The notes under the pieces were generated by a model, which was not told where the DNA came from, did not search any database, and saw nothing but the letters and a program-made list of their open reading frames with translations. 64,000 nt of DNA, taken from ZC4RG30 sp963812195 (GTDB lineage: Bacteria; Pseudomonadota; Gammaproteobacteria; Steroidobacterales; Steroidobacteraceae). The position numbers and the translations under genes were made by a program. Below are positions 1-9,890 of the stretch, piece by piece. Each line of letters begins with the position of its first letter. The first letter of the stretch is position 1. The DNA is taken from positions 1 through 64,000 of the forward strand of contig CAWEUI010000005.1 in NCBI GenBank assembly GCA_963812195.1, in the 5' to 3' direction.

Positions 1-154
1 TGCCGTGACAGCCGCTGCACTGCTGCTCGTAGACCTGCCGGCCGGTGTCGGCCTGCCGACCGGTGAAGGGAGCCTGCCGGGCGGCGGCAGCGGGCAGGGC
101 CAGCCCCCCGACGAGAAAGACGATCGTCAGGCTGGGCAGCAGTCAGCTCTTCAT
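1..154 (-). CDS. c-type cytochrome, N-terminal fragment cut by the window edge
   Basis: Read leftward from an ATG at 154, this frame gives a hydrophobic signal-like stretch (TIVFLVGGLALPAAAA) and then QQCSGCHG at the edge, which holds a CXXCH haem-attachment motif at 5-19. A signal peptide followed by CXXCH within about 50 residues is the usual start of a small periplasmic cytochrome c. Codon 4 is a TGA (143-145) between the ATG and the signal segment. Given how many errors this part of the window carries, that is more likely a sequence error or a wrongly chosen start than a real disruption. The rest of the gene lies outside the window, so the subclass and redox partner cannot be told. Confidence 0.6.
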
Positions 155-486
155 GCAGGAGGTCTCCGGTCTCTGGAAAACCCGGAGCGGGCGTCCGGGA
201 CTGTCAGGCGAACGGAGAGCGGAGGCTGCCGTTCCTCGGCGAACCGGTGTCGGATTGCCGCAGCGCGGGCGGGACGGCCGCCCCGCCGGGGTCACGCGCG
301 CCCTTCCGCGCCGCCTTCGCAGCGCTCGCCCGCGCCGTGCTATCGGTCGACAGGGGTGGCCTCGCGACCGACGATCTGGCACGACTGCCCGACCGCAAGG
401 CGCGCCGGCCGATCTGGCCGCTGGATCCGGTCCCGGGCGCGGCCCGAGGCCGCCACCTTCCCCGCCATCCCTCCAGGAGACCCTTC
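155..486. other. GC-rich intergenic stretch, no gene recognised
   Basis: About 330 bases separate the leftward cytochrome from the rightward RidA gene, so this should hold two divergent promoters. No clear -35/-10 pair stands out in the GC-rich sequence. An open frame in phase with ridA extends upstream from about 247, but its predicted peptide is rich in Arg, Pro and Ala and matches nothing I recognise. The strong ribosome binding site just before 487 argues that translation starts there. Confidence 0.5.
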
Positions 487-822
487 ATGACGCTTCCCCT
501 CTCCAAGCTCCGCCGCGCCGGCGACACGGTCTACCTCTCCGGCGAGCTGGGCTTCGCCGCGGACGGCTCGCTGCCCGAGGGCATCGCCGCGCAGACCGAA
601 CAGACCCTGAAGAACATCGCCGCCACGCTGGCCGGCGAGGGCCTGTCGCTCTCCGACGTCGTCTCGGCCACGGTCTACCTCACCGACCGCGCCGACTTCG
701 CCGCCTTCAACGAGGTCTACCGCAGGCACTTCGCCGAGCCCTTCCCGGTTCGCACCACCGTCGAGGCGCCGCTGATGATCGACGCCAAGATCGAGATCAC
801 CGTGATCGCCGCCCGCGGCTGA
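487..822 (+). CDS. RidA/YjgF-family enamine/imine deaminase
   Basis: A 111-residue protein of the RidA (YjgF/YER057c/UK114) family. These small trimeric cytosolic enzymes hydrolyse reactive enamines and imines made by PLP enzymes and amino-acid oxidases. Family features seen are the VYLSGELG strand near residue 15, the VVSATVYLTD segment in the middle, and the C-terminal VRTTVEAPLM, whose Arg normally binds the carboxylate of the substrate. The ATG at 487 is chosen because AGGAG lies about seven bases upstream and the length matches the family. The next gene, 31 bases on, encodes an FAD amino-acid-dehydrogenase-like protein whose imine product would be a natural RidA substrate, so the two probably form an operon. 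Confidence 0.88.
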   Translation: MTLPLSKLRRAGDTVYLSGELGFAADGSLPEGIAAQTEQTLKNIAATLAGEGLSLSDVVSATVYLTDRADFAAFNEVYRRHFAEPFPVRTTVEAPLMIDAKIEITVIAARG

Positions 823-853
823 CCCTTTCCGAGCGGCTCGCGGGAGGGCCGAA

Positions 854-2104
854 ATGCCTGACGTCATCGTGCTCGGCGCCGGCATGGCCGGCGTCGCCGC
901 CGCCCTGCAGCTGCAGCGGCGCGGCTGGTCGGTCGCGCTGGTCGACCGGCGCCCGCCGGGGACCGAGACCAGCTACGGCAACGCCGGGATCATCCAGACC
1001 GAGTGCGTCGAGCCCTACGCCCTGCCGCGCCACCTGCCGACGCTGCTGGCGATCGCGCTCGGGCGCAGCAACGACGTCAACTACCACCTGCGCGCCCTGC
1101 CCTCCTACGTCGCGCCGCTGCTCGCCTACTGGCGGCATTCGGCGCCGCGCAGCCACGCCGAGATCTCCGCGGCCTACGCGCCGCTGATCCGCCGGGCCGC
1201 CGAGGACCACGCGCCGCTGATCGCCGCGGCCGGCGCGGAAGCGCTGATCCGGCGCGAGGGCTTCCGCATCCTGTTCCGCAGCCCGAAGCTGATGGAGCGG
1301 GCGGCAAGCGACGCCCTGCGCATCCGGCGCGACTACGGGGTCGCCGTCGAGGTCCTGGCCCCCGAGGCCCTCGCCGCCGCCGAGCCGGCGCTGAGCCGGG
1401 GCGGCGCGGGAGGGCTGCACTGGAGCGAGCCCTGGACGGTGCGCGATCCCGGGGCGCTGGTCGCGGCCTATGCCCGCCTGCTGGTCGAGTCGGGCGCGAC
1501 CTGGGCCGAGGGCGACGCCCGGAGCCTGCGCCCCGCGTCGCACGGCGGCTGGCAGGTCGAGACCGACCAGGGCCGGCTGGAGGCCGGCGCCGCGGTCGTC
1601 GCGCTCGGCCCCTGGTCGCCGGCCCTGCTGGAGCGCTTCGGCTACCGGATCCCGATGATCCGCAAGCGCGGCTACCATCGCCACTACCACGCCGCGGCCG
1701 GCAGCAACGCCGGGCTCGACCTGCCGCTGCTCGACGAGGAGTACGGCTACGTCATGGCGCCGATGGCGCGCGGCCTGCGCATCACGACCGGTGCCGAGCT
1801 CGCCCTGCCCGACGCGCCGCCGACGCCGGTGCAGCTGCGCCGTGCCGAACAGGCGGCCGGCGAGCTGCTGACGCTGGGCGCGCCGGTCGAGGCCGAGCCC
1901 TGGCTCGGCAACCGGCCCTGCATGCCGGACATGCTGCCGGTCGTCGGCCGGGCGCCGCGCCACGAGGGCCTCTGGCTGCACTTCGGCCATGGGCACCAGG
2001 GCTTCACCCTGGGACCGACCACGGGCCGCCTGCTCGCCGAGCTGATGTCGGGAGAGACGTCCTTCGCCGACCCCGCTCCCTTCCGGGCCGAGCGCTTCGG
2101 CTGA
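854..2104 (+). CDS. FAD-dependent oxidoreductase, D-amino-acid dehydrogenase (DadA)-like
   Basis: A 416-residue flavoprotein of the DAO family (PF01266). The N-terminal Rossmann motif is VLGAGMAGVAAALQLQRRG, with an acidic-end strand VALVDRR, followed by SYGNAGII, a block typical of DadA-like D-amino-acid dehydrogenases. A conserved C-terminal FAD contact is seen in WLGNRPCMPDMLPVVGRA and GHGHQGFTLGPTTG. The expected reaction is oxidation of a D-amino or secondary amino acid to the imine, with electrons passed to quinone or another acceptor. Substrate cannot be told from the sequence; glycine, sarcosine or hydroxyproline relatives are possible. The frame is intact, unlike most neighbours. It follows RidA by 31 bases on the same strand, which fits imine clean-up. 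Confidence 0.85.
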   Translation: MPDVIVLGAGMAGVAAALQLQRRGWSVALVDRRPPGTETSYGNAGIIQTECVEPYALPRHLPTLLAIALGRSNDVNYHLRALPSYVAPLLAYWRHSAPRSHAEISAAYAPLIRRAAEDHAPLIAAAGAEALIRREGFRILFRSPKLMERAASDALRIRRDYGVAVEVLAPEALAAAEPALSRGGAGGLHWSEPWTVRDPGALVAAYARLLVESGATWAEGDARSLRPASHGGWQVETDQGRLEAGAAVVALGPWSPALLERFGYRIPMIRKRGYHRHYHAAAGSNAGLDLPLLDEEYGYVMAPMARGLRITTGAELALPDAPPTPVQLRRAEQAAGELLTLGAPVEAEPWLGNRPCMPDMLPVVGRAPRHEGLWLHFGHGHQGFTLGPTTGRLLAELMSGETSFADPAPFRAERFG

Positions 2105-2122
2105 GCGGCGCGGCGCCGACGG

Positions 2123-2830
2123 TCAGTCGGTCGAATCGCCGCCGGCACAAGGCCAGGCGTCCGGCCGCGCGAGGCCGGCCGGCAGCTTCGTGGTCTCGTC
2201 GCCGCAGCTTTCCGCGAGCTGCTCCGCCGTCAGCCCGACGGCCTGGGACAGGTCGGTGCCGGTCACGTCGGCCAGCTGCAGGAAGGCGTCGGTCAGGTTC
2301 GCCTTGACCAGCCTGGCGTCCTTGAACCGGGCCCGCGCCAGGTAGCTGCCGCTGAGGTCGGCGCCCTCCAGGTCGGCGCCGCTGAGGTCCGCCCGGCCGA
2401 GCTCGGCCTTCTGGAGATCCGCGCCGGCGAGCTGCGCACCCGAGAGATCGGCCCGGCTGAGCTCGGCCTTCGCCAGCGTGGCCCCGGTCAGCTTGGCCCC
2501 GGCGAGGTCGCTGCGGGTGCCGTGTGCCTTGGTCAGGTCGGCACCACTGAGGTCGGCGTCCCTGAGGGTCGTATGCGACAGCTCGACCTTGACCATCGAG
2601 GCGCGCGCCAGGGTCGCCCTGGAGAGGTCGCTGCGGGCGAGGTTGGCGTCGTCCAGCTTGGCGCCGGTCAGGTCCTGGCCACGCAGGATCAGGCCGGTCT
2701 TGCGGCAGCCGCTCCAGTCCACCGCCGGCGCCGGCGATGCCTCGCAGTCGGCCCGCGCCTCCGCGGCGATCCCGGCGCCCAGCAGCAACACGGCGGCGCC
2801 TGCGAGCAGGAGGTTGCGAAGCTTCGGCAT
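2123..2830 (-). CDS. exported pentapeptide-repeat protein
   Basis: A 235-residue protein with an N-terminal signal peptide (MPKLRNLLLAGAAVLLLGAG, cleavage near ARA-DCE) followed by about 25 A(D/N)LXX pentapeptide repeats from roughly residue 50 to 195 (for example RADLSGADLEGADLSG). Such repeats fold into a right-handed quadrilateral beta-helix. Two cysteines flank the N-terminal part and two more occur near the C-terminus (AESCGDE, WPCAGG), possibly disulphide-bonded in the periplasm. No enzymatic motif is visible. It is convergent with the oxidoreductase gene, with only 18 bases between the stops. Function unknown; exported pentapeptide proteins are usually binding scaffolds. Confidence 0.85.
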   Translation of the reverse strand: MPKLRNLLLAGAAVLLLGAGIAAEARADCEASPAPAVDWSGCRKTGLILRGQDLTGAKLDDANLARSDLSRATLARASMVKVELSHTTLRDADLSGADLTKAHGTRSDLAGAKLTGATLAKAELSRADLSGAQLAGADLQKAELGRADLSGADLEGADLSGSYLARARFKDARLVKANLTDAFLQLADVTGTDLSQAVGLTAEQLAESCGDETTKLPAGLARPDAWPCAGGDSTD

Positions 2831-3001
2831 GGACGCTCCCTCGGCGTTGGTCGTCGTTGAGCGGGGCCTCGGGCGCGCGCTGCGCCAGCCGGGCTCCGGT
2901 GACGGTCGGACGCCCCCACCCTGTCACGGTCCCGGCGAGTATCGCGCCCGCACCCGCGGAACATCAAGCCCGGGCCGGCGCGGCGGCGGCTCGGCCGGGC
3001 G

Positions 3002-5428
3002 TCAGTCTCCCAGCCCGCCTGCTGCCGCAGCCGCCGGCCCCCGGGCCGGCCCGGTTTCGGCGGGCGCGGCTGCGAGCGGCGCCGCCTGCAGCAGCCGGAG
3101 CGCGTTCAGCACGACCAGCAGCGAGGCCCCGACGTCGGCGGCGATCGCCCCCCACAGCGTCGCGAGACCGAGCGAAGGTCAGCACCACGAAGCGGCCTTG
3201 ATGGCGAGCGCGAAGACGATGTTCTGGCGGATGACGCCGAGCGTGCGCCGGGAGTGGCGCGATCAGCCAGGGCAGCCGCTCCAGGTCGTCGGTCATCAGC
3301 GCGATGTCGGCGGTCTCGATCGCCGCGTCGCTGCCGGCCGCGCCCATGGCGATGCCGAAGCCGGGCGCGGGCCATGGCCGGGGCGTCGTTGACGCCGTCG
3401 CCGACCATGGCCACCTCGCCGTACCGCTCGACCAGCGCGCTCGACCGCCGCGACCTTGTCCTCGGGCAGCAGCTCGGCGTGCACCTCGTCGATGCCGACC
3501 TCGCGCGCGATGGCCTCGGCGGTGGCTGCGGTTGTCGCCGGTCAGCATGACCAGGTGCTCGATGCCGGCGGCGCGCAGCGCCTGCAGCGTCTCCGCCGCG
3601 CTCGGGCGCACCGTGTCGGCGATCGCGAGCAGGCCGCAGACATGCCGCTCGTTGCCGATGGCGACCACCGTCCTGCCCGTCGCGCTCCAGCGCCTCCGCC
3701 CGTGCCGTGGCCTCCGCGTCCTCCTGGCCGCGCTCGAGCAGATAGCGGTGCGAGCCGAGCCAGAACGGCCTCGCCCTCGAAGCGTGCCGGTGACGCCCGC
3801 GCCCCTGCAGCACCTGCACTCCGCGGCCGGCGCCGGCTCGATGCCGCGCGCGGCGGCGCAGCCGCGCACGGCGCGGGCGAGCGGATGGGTGCTGCGCGCC
3901 TCCAGCGCGGCCGCGCGCTCGAGCAGCTGCTCCTCGGTGTGGCCGTTGAGCGGGATCACCTCGACCACGGCGGGCTCGCCGCAGGTCAGGGTGCCGGTCT
4001 TGTCGAAGGCCAGCGCGCCGCAGCCGGGCCGGCCGCTCGATGAAGACGCCGCCCTTGACCAGCACGCCCTGGCGGGCGGCGGCGGCCAGCGCGGCGACGA
4101 TGCTCACCGGGCGTCGAGATCACCAGCGCGCAGGGACAGGCGATGACCAGCAGCACCAGCGCCCGGTAGAACCAGTCGGCCCAGGCCGCCGCCGGCGGCC
4201 AGCGGCGGGAGCAGGAAGACGGCGAGCGCCAGCACGATCACCGCCGGGGTGTAGACGGCGGCGAAGCTTCTCGACCCACTGCTCGACCCGGGCGCGCCGG
4301 CTGTGCGCCTCCTCGACCATGCGGATGATGCGGGCGAGCGTGGTGTCCTCCGCGGCGTCGCGTGCTCTCGACCTCCAGCGCGCCGTCGCCGTTGATGGTG
4401 CCGGCGAAGACCTCGTCGCCCGGCTGCTTCGCGGCACCGGCACGCTCTCGCCGGTGATCGGCGCCTGGTCGACGCTGCTCGCCGCCGTCGAGGACGCGGC
4501 CGTCGAGCGGGATGCGCTCGCCCGGCCTGACCACGAAGCGGGTGCCGACCGGCGACGTCGGCGGCCGGCATCTCGCGCTCCGTGCCGTCCGCGGCCTTGA
4601 CCCGGACGGTCGGCGGGGCGAGGTCGAGCAGGGCGGAGATCGCGCGGCGGGCGCGGCCCGACGCTCCAGCCTTCGAGGGTCAGCGAGAGCGAGAACAGGA
4701 AGGCGACGGTGGCGGCCTCGAACAGCTCGCCGATGGCGATGGCGCCGGCGACGGCGATGACCATCAGCAGGTTCATGTCGGGCCGCAGGCGCCGGGCCGC
4801 GAACCACGCCTTGGGCAGCACGAAGCGCAGGCCGAAGGCCGATCGCCAGCGCGTAGGCGGCGACCTCGGGCCAGGGCATGGCGTGGCCGCCGTGCCCGCC
4901 GAACAGGCGCAGCGCCTCGCCGAGACCCGCCGGCGAGCCAGACGTGCAGCACGAAGCCGGCCAGCACGCCGACGCCGCTCGACGTCGTGAACGCGGACCT
5001 GCACGCCGGCGGTGGCGGTCCTCGGCGCCGCTCGTCTCGCTGCCCGGGCCGCCACTCCTCGGCCGTCATGCCGGTGCGCGCGACGGCCTGCCCGGACGTC
5101 GTCGCGGCGAGCACCGGACCGGCGCTCCGTCGAGCACCATCATGCGGCCGTTCAGCACGTCGAACGCCAGGCGGTCCTCGCCGCCGACCAGCGGGCCGAC
5201 CTCGCGCTTGAGGATGGCGACCTCCTCGGCGCAGTCGAGGCCCTGGACCTTGAAGGTCAGGCGCGCGGCGCCGCGGCCGGCACCGGCGTTCCAGTCGTCG
5301 GCCTGCGAGACTCCGCCGCCGCAGCAGCCGGCCGTCTCGGCGCGGTCCTGCGCGTCGTCGCGGTCGTGTCCGTGGCAGCAGCTGCCGTCCCGGTCGGGGC
5401 GGATCGCGTCTGGCTTGCTGTCGAGCAT
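3002..5428 (-). CDS. ZntA/CadA-type heavy-metal P1B-ATPase, interrupted by several frameshifts
   Basis: A divalent heavy-metal exporter (Zn/Cd/Pb class) whose reading frame shifts at least six times, but all landmarks are present in order. The start at 5428 gives a Cys/His-rich leader (CCHGHDRDD, GCCGGG) and a metal-binding fold with the GLDCAEEV signature. The metal-site CPC triplet with ALVIST after it lies near 4112-4141, the phosphorylated DKTGTLT at about 3984-4007, an HP motif in RSTHPLARA, MLTGDN near 3540, and GDGVNDAPAMA near 3380. The C-terminal NALRLL is near 3095 and the stop is at 3002-3004. Each break is repaired by removing one base, for example an extra C before CGATC near 4842, so the gene is probably whole in the organism. 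It is divergent from the MerR gene with a shared operator. Confidence 0.82.
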
Positions 5429-5512
5429 GGTCCTCGTCCTTGCGCTGCGGCGGAAGGCCGCCCGCGCTCTCGCCGCGGACAGCCGCTCCTTCGCCTTCGA
5501 CAGGAAGATGGG

Positions 5513-5536
5513 ACCTACAGTCGCTGTAGATTCAAG
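5513..5536 (-). promoter_or_regulatory. MerR-type operator/promoter for the metal ATPase
   Basis: CTACAG-TCG-CTGTAG at 5515-5529 is a perfect inverted repeat. On the minus strand it sits inside a 19-base spacer between a TTGAAT -35 (5530-5535) and a CATCTT -10. The long spacer with a central dyad is how MerR-family activators such as ZntR, CadR and PbrR hold their promoter. The dyad is about 85 bases upstream of the ATPase start and about 85 bases before the regulator, so one site could serve both. Confidence 0.65.
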
Positions 5537-5613
5537 CCCGGGTCGACTTGCCCGACAGACCGGACGGCCCCATCTGTCAATCGGACTCTACAAAGACTGG
5601 AGATTCGAGAATC

Positions 5614-6067
5614 ATGGCACGCGACGGCAGGCTGACCATCGGCGATCTCTCGCGGCGCACCGGCTGCAAGGTCCAGACGATCCGCTACTACGAGCAGATC
5701 GGCCTGCTGCCGGAGCCGGAGCGCTCGGCCGGCAACCAGCGGCTCTACCGCCAGGGCCAGCCGACCGACTGGCCTTCGTCCGCCACGCGCCGCGAGCTCG
5801 GCTTCTCCCTGGAGGCGATCCGCGAGCTGCTCAGCCTGGCCGACCAGCCCTCGCAGTTCCTGCGAAGCGGCGGACGCGATCGCCCGGGCGCAGCTGCGAC
5901 AGGTGGAGAACCGGATCGCCCGCCTGACCTCCCTCAAGGCCGAGCTGGAGCGCATGATCGAGCAGTGCCGCGGCGGCAGCATCGCCCACTGCCGGGTCAT
6001 CGAGGTCCTGGCCGACCACTCGCAGTGCCTCGCCGAGCGCCACGCCCCGGCCGCGACGGCAGCCTAG
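5614..6067 (+). CDS. MerR-family heavy-metal-responsive regulator (ZntR/CadR/PbrR-like), frameshifted
   Basis: A transcription activator that senses Zn, Cd or Pb. Starting at 5614 the product opens with TIGDLSRRTGCKVQTIRYYE, the winged-helix DNA-binding core of the MerR family, then GLLPEPERS and, after a frame change near 5796, LGFSLEAIRELLSLAD. A second change near 5862 restores the dimerisation helix. The C-terminal sensor loop reads CRGGSIAHCRVIEVLADHSQC, with cysteines placed as in PbrR/CadR relatives. Both breaks are single extra bases. It is divergent from the ATPase and reads away from the CTACAG/CTGTAG dyad, which supports it as the ATPase regulator. The exact metal cannot be decided. 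Confidence 0.82.
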
Positions 6068-6089
6068 GCGCGCGGCCCGGCCGTCGAGG

Positions 6090-7170
6090 TCAGAGGTTCG
6101 AGCGGCGGATGGCCTCGCAGACGGCGTCGGTGACCTGCCTGGGTGGTCGCCGTGCCGCCGATGTCGGGGGTCACGATGCCCTGCGCCGTGACCTGCTCGA
6201 CGGCCGCCATCAGGCGCGCCGCGGCAGCCGCGTCTCGCCCAGGTGCTCGAGCATCTGCGCGGCGGTCCAGAAGGTCGCGACCGGGTTGGCGATGCCCTTG
6301 CCGGCGATGTCGAAGGCCGAGCCGTGGATCGGCTCGAACATCGAGGGAAAGCGCCGCTCGGGATCGATGTTGGCGGTCGGCGCGACGCCCAGGCTGCCGG
6401 CCAGCGCGCCGGCCAGGTCCGACAGGATGTCGGCGTGCAGGTTGGTCGCGACGATCGGTGTCGAGGCTCTGCGGGCTTCAGCGTCATGCGCACGGTCATG
6501 GCGTCGACCAGCATCTTGTCCCAGGTCACGTCGGGAAACTCCCGCGCGACCTCGGCGGCGATCTCGTCCCACATCACCATGCCGTGGCGCTGGGCGTTCG
6601 ACTTGGTGACCACGGTCAGCAGCTTGCGCGGCCGCGACTGCGCCAGCTTGAAGGCGTAGCGCATGATCCGGGTCACGCCGACGCGGGTGAAGATCGCGAC
6701 CTCGGTGCCGACCTCCTCGGGCAGGCCGCGATGGGCCCGGCCGCCGCGGCCGGCGTATTCGCCCTCGGAGTTCTCGCGCACGATCACCCAGTCGAGGTCG
6801 CCGGCGCCGACACCCGCGCAGCGGCGACGTGATGCCCGGCAGGATCTTGCGTCGGGCGCACGTTGGCGTACTGGTCGAAGCCCTGGCAGATCGGCAGGCG
6901 CAGGCCCCACAGCGTGACGTGGTCCGGCACGTCGGGGGCGCCGACCGCGCCGAAGAAGATCGCGTCGAAGGGCTTGAGCCGTTCGGTGCCGTCCTCCGGC
7001 ATCATCGCGCCGTGCTTGCGGTAATAGTCCGAGCCCCAGTCGAACTGCTCGACCTCGAGGCGGAAGCCGCCGTCGCGCCGCGCCAGCGCCTCGAGCGCCT
7101 GCAGCCCGGCGGCGATGACCTCCGGGCCGATGCCGTCGGCGGGGATGGCGGCGATCTTGTAGTGCTTCAT
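6090..7170 (-). CDS. tartrate dehydrogenase/D-malate decarboxylase-like NAD-dependent enzyme, frameshifted
   Basis: A beta-decarboxylating dehydrogenase of the isocitrate/isopropylmalate family, closest by eye to tartrate dehydrogenase (TtuC) and D-malate dehydrogenase (DmlA). The start at 7170 gives KIAAIPADGIGPEVIAAG, then FFGAVGAPDVPDHVTLWGLR and QGFDQYANVRP, which are characteristic of this branch. Downstream segments in shifted frames keep the VRENSEGEY substrate loop and the metal and NAD elements around NLHADILSDL and GSAFDIAGKGIANPVA. The C-terminus is RRSNL before the stop at 6090. About 354 residues is the usual family length. Several single-base shifts near 6460, 6830 and elsewhere break the frame. 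The gene lies downstream of the molybdenum hydroxylase operon on the same strand, but a 138-base gap leaves its co-transcription open. Confidence 0.78.
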
Positions 7171-7308
7171 CGGCTGTTCCCTGCGGCGCTCGCTCGTATC
7201 GGCGGCCTTGATAGCGCACCCGGCACCGGCCGAGGCCATGCAAATCCCCGAACCGGGCATTGCGGCAGGCTGCCGTGAACGCACGGGAATCCGCAGGACG
7301 TCGCCGCC

Positions 7309-7569
7309 TCAGCCGCCGGTGATGCGCGGCAGCAGGACGATCTCCTGCTCCGGGCGGAGCGGCTTGAACCAGGAGCCGTTGTAGACCGCGCCGTCGATCG
7401 AGATCGAGACGCCGCGCGCGAGCTGCGGCCGCAGCGCCGGGTAGTCCTCGCCCAGGCGGTCGAGCAGCTCGCGGATCGTGCCGGCCCGCACCTCGACCCG
7501 CTCGCGGCCGTCCAGGGCGTTGCGCAAGGTGCCCCAGACCTGGACGGTCACCGGCTCGGCGGAGGCCAT
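7309..7569 (-). CDS. MoaD/ThiS-family small sulfur-carrier-like protein
   Basis: An 86-residue beta-grasp protein ending in ITGG. The C-terminal Gly-Gly is the site at which MoaD and ThiS proteins are adenylated and thiocarboxylated. The middle shows the usual TIRELLDRLGEDYPAL helix and VSISIDGAVYNG strand. It is encoded 16 bases after the molybdenum-binding subunit and on the same strand, so it is most likely part of that operon. MoaD supplies sulfur to molybdopterin, so a dedicated copy next to a molybdenum hydroxylase is sensible. A role as a sulfur carrier in another pathway is not excluded. Confidence 0.75.
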   Translation of the reverse strand: MASAEPVTVQVWGTLRNALDGRERVEVRAGTIRELLDRLGEDYPALRPQLARGVSISIDGAVYNGSWFKPLRPEQEIVLLPRITGG

Positions 7570-7585
7570 CGCCCCTCCGGCGCGC

Positions 7586-9890
7586 CTACTCGGCGGCCGC
7601 GGCGAGCGCGGCCAGGACCCTGGGCGGCGACATCGGCGTCTCGGTCAGGCGCACGCCGGTGCGCGTCGCGGATGGCGTTGGCGACCGCGGCCAGCGGCGG
7701 CACGATCGGCGCCTCGCCGACGCCGCGCACGCCGTAGGGATGGCCGGGGTTCGGCACCTCGACGATCACCGTGTCGATCATCGGCAGGTCCGAGGCGACC
7801 GGCATCGCGGTAGTCGAGGAAGCCCGGGTTCTGCAGCTTGCCGTTGTCGTCGTAGATGTACTCCTCGTTGAGCGCCCAGCCGATGCCCTGGGCCGACGCC
7901 GCCCTGCATCTGGCCCTCGACGTAGTCCGGGTGGATCGCCTGGCCGGCGTCCTGGATCGCGGTGTAGCGCAGGACCTTGACGTGGCCGGTCTCGCGGTCG
8001 ACCTCGACGTCGCAGATGTGGGCGCCGAAGCCGGGCCGGCGCCCTCGGCGTTGACCTCGTGGTGGCCGGCGATCGGGCCGCCGGTGTTGGCGCGACTCGG
8101 CGGCGATCTCGGCGAGCGACAGCGGCTCGAACTTGCCGGCGTTCGGCGCCGGCCGGCCTGGCGCTGCGCCGTCCTCCCAGACCACCGCCTCCGCGTCGAT
8201 GCCCCACATCTGCGCGGCGCGCTCGCACAGGCTCTGCGATCGCCTGCGCGGCCGCCTGGATCGTCGCCATGCCCGACGGCGAAGGTGACGCGGCTGCCGC
8301 CGGTCGACGTCGTTGTAGCCGAGCGAGGCGGTGTCGGCGATGACGGTGCGCACCTTCTCGTAGGGGATGCCGAGCACCTCGGCCGCCATCAGCGCCATCG
8401 AGGCGCGCGCTGCCGCCGATGTCGGGCGTGCCGGCGACGAGCGCCGACCGTGCCGTCCTCGTTGACGTTCAGCGCGTCGCAGGTCTCGCCGCCGAAGTTG
8501 AACCAGAAGCCGCAGGCGACGCCGCGCCCCTGGTTCGGCCCGAGCGGCGCCTTCTAGTGCGGATGCGCCTTGGCCGCCTCGAGCGTCTCGACGTAGGCCG
8601 ATCGCGGCCGAAGGTCGGGCCGTAGGCGGCCTTGGTGCCCTCGCTGGGCGGCGTTCTTCAGGCGCAGCTCGAGCGGGTCCATGCCGAGCTTCTCGGCCAG
8701 CTCGTCGAGCACGCTCTCGACGGCGAAGGCCGCCATCGGCGCGCCCGGCGCGCGGTAGGCGGCGAGCTTCGGGCGGTTGGCGACGACGTCGTAGCCGACG
8801 ACCTTGACGTTGGCGATGTCGTAGGGCGCGAAGGCCGCACATCGCGCCGCAGTCGGCACCGGCGAGCCGGGAAGGCGCCGCGCCTGGTATGCGAACTCGG
8901 CCTCGGCGGCGGTGATGCGTGCCGTCCTTCGTAGCGCCGATCTTGACGTCGATCGAGCCCGAGGCGGTCGGCCCGGTCGCGCGGAACACCTCGTCGCGGG
9001 TCATCACCATCTTCACCGGCCGGCCGGACTTCTTGCGACAGCACCAGCGCCACCGGCTCGAGGTAGACGTCGGTCTTGCCGCCGAAGCCGCCGCCGATCT
9101 CCGCGGCGGTGACGCGCATGCTTGCGCGGCGTCCATGCCCAGCAGGTCGCGCGCAGATGTGCGCGCACCGATGAAGTGGCCCTGGGTGGAGACCCAGATC
9201 GTCGCGCCTGCCGTCGTGCCGACAGCTGGCCGAGGCAGGCGTGCGGCTCGATATAGCCCTGGTGGACCGCTCGGTCGTGAACGCGCGCTCGACGACGACG
9301 TCGGCCTCGGCGAAGCCCGCCTCGACGTCGCCCTGGCCGAGCTCGCACGCGCATGCGCGACGTTGGACGGCTTGTCGGGCGCCGGCTCGACGCCCTTGGT
9401 GAAAGGTCGTCGTGCAGGATCGGCGCGTCCGGCTGCATCGCCTCGTCGACGTCGATGACGTGCGGCAGCACCTCGTAGTCGACCTCGATCAGCTTCAGCG
9501 CCTGCTCGGCGATGGCCGTGCTGGTCGCGGCGACCGCGGCGACGGCATGGCCGTCGTAGAGCACCTTGTCGCGCGCCATGCACGTTGCGCAGCACGTCGC
9601 GATGTCACAGTCGCTCGCCGGCTCATCGCGCGTGTCGGGGAAGTCGCGCGCCGGTGACGACCGCCTTCACGCCCGGCAGCGCCTCGGCCTTCGAGGTGTC
9701 GATCGACGGATGCGGGCGTGGGCGTGCGGGCTGCGCAGGACCGTGCCGAGAGCATGCCCGGCGCGGTCATGTCGGCGCCGAAGCTGGCGCGGCCGGTGAC
9801 CTTGTCGACGCCGTCGGGCCGGACGGCCGCGTGCCGACGACCTTGAACTGGTGCGGCGCGTGCTTCGCGCTTGTCGCATCGAGCGTTCAT
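7586..9890 (-). CDS. xanthine-dehydrogenase/CO-dehydrogenase-type molybdopterin-binding subunit (CoxL/XdhB-like), heavily frameshifted
   Basis: The large catalytic subunit of a molybdenum hydroxylase, split over many frames by single-base insertions. Recognisable blocks in order from 9890 are VRPDGVDKVTGRASFGADM, LYDGHAVAAVAA and KLIEVDYEVLPHVIDVDEA. Next come RVTAAEIGGGFGGKTDVYLE near 9060-9120 and YRAPGAPMAAFAVESVLDEL near 8700-8760, the latter matching the family's substrate-pocket region. Toward the end are DYVEGQMQGGV near 7900 and PYGVRGVGEAPIVPPLAAVANA, which holds the conserved active-site Glu (VGEAP). The stop is at 7586. The length, about 768 codons, fits the family. Substrate is unknown. 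The start overlaps or abuts the end of the 2Fe-2S gene, as usual in coxMSL-type operons. Confidence 0.85.

Noticed and set aside
3002..5428. Programmed frameshifting in the P-type ATPase
   Set aside because: At least six shifts, all single-base, not at slippery motifs; sequence error is simpler.
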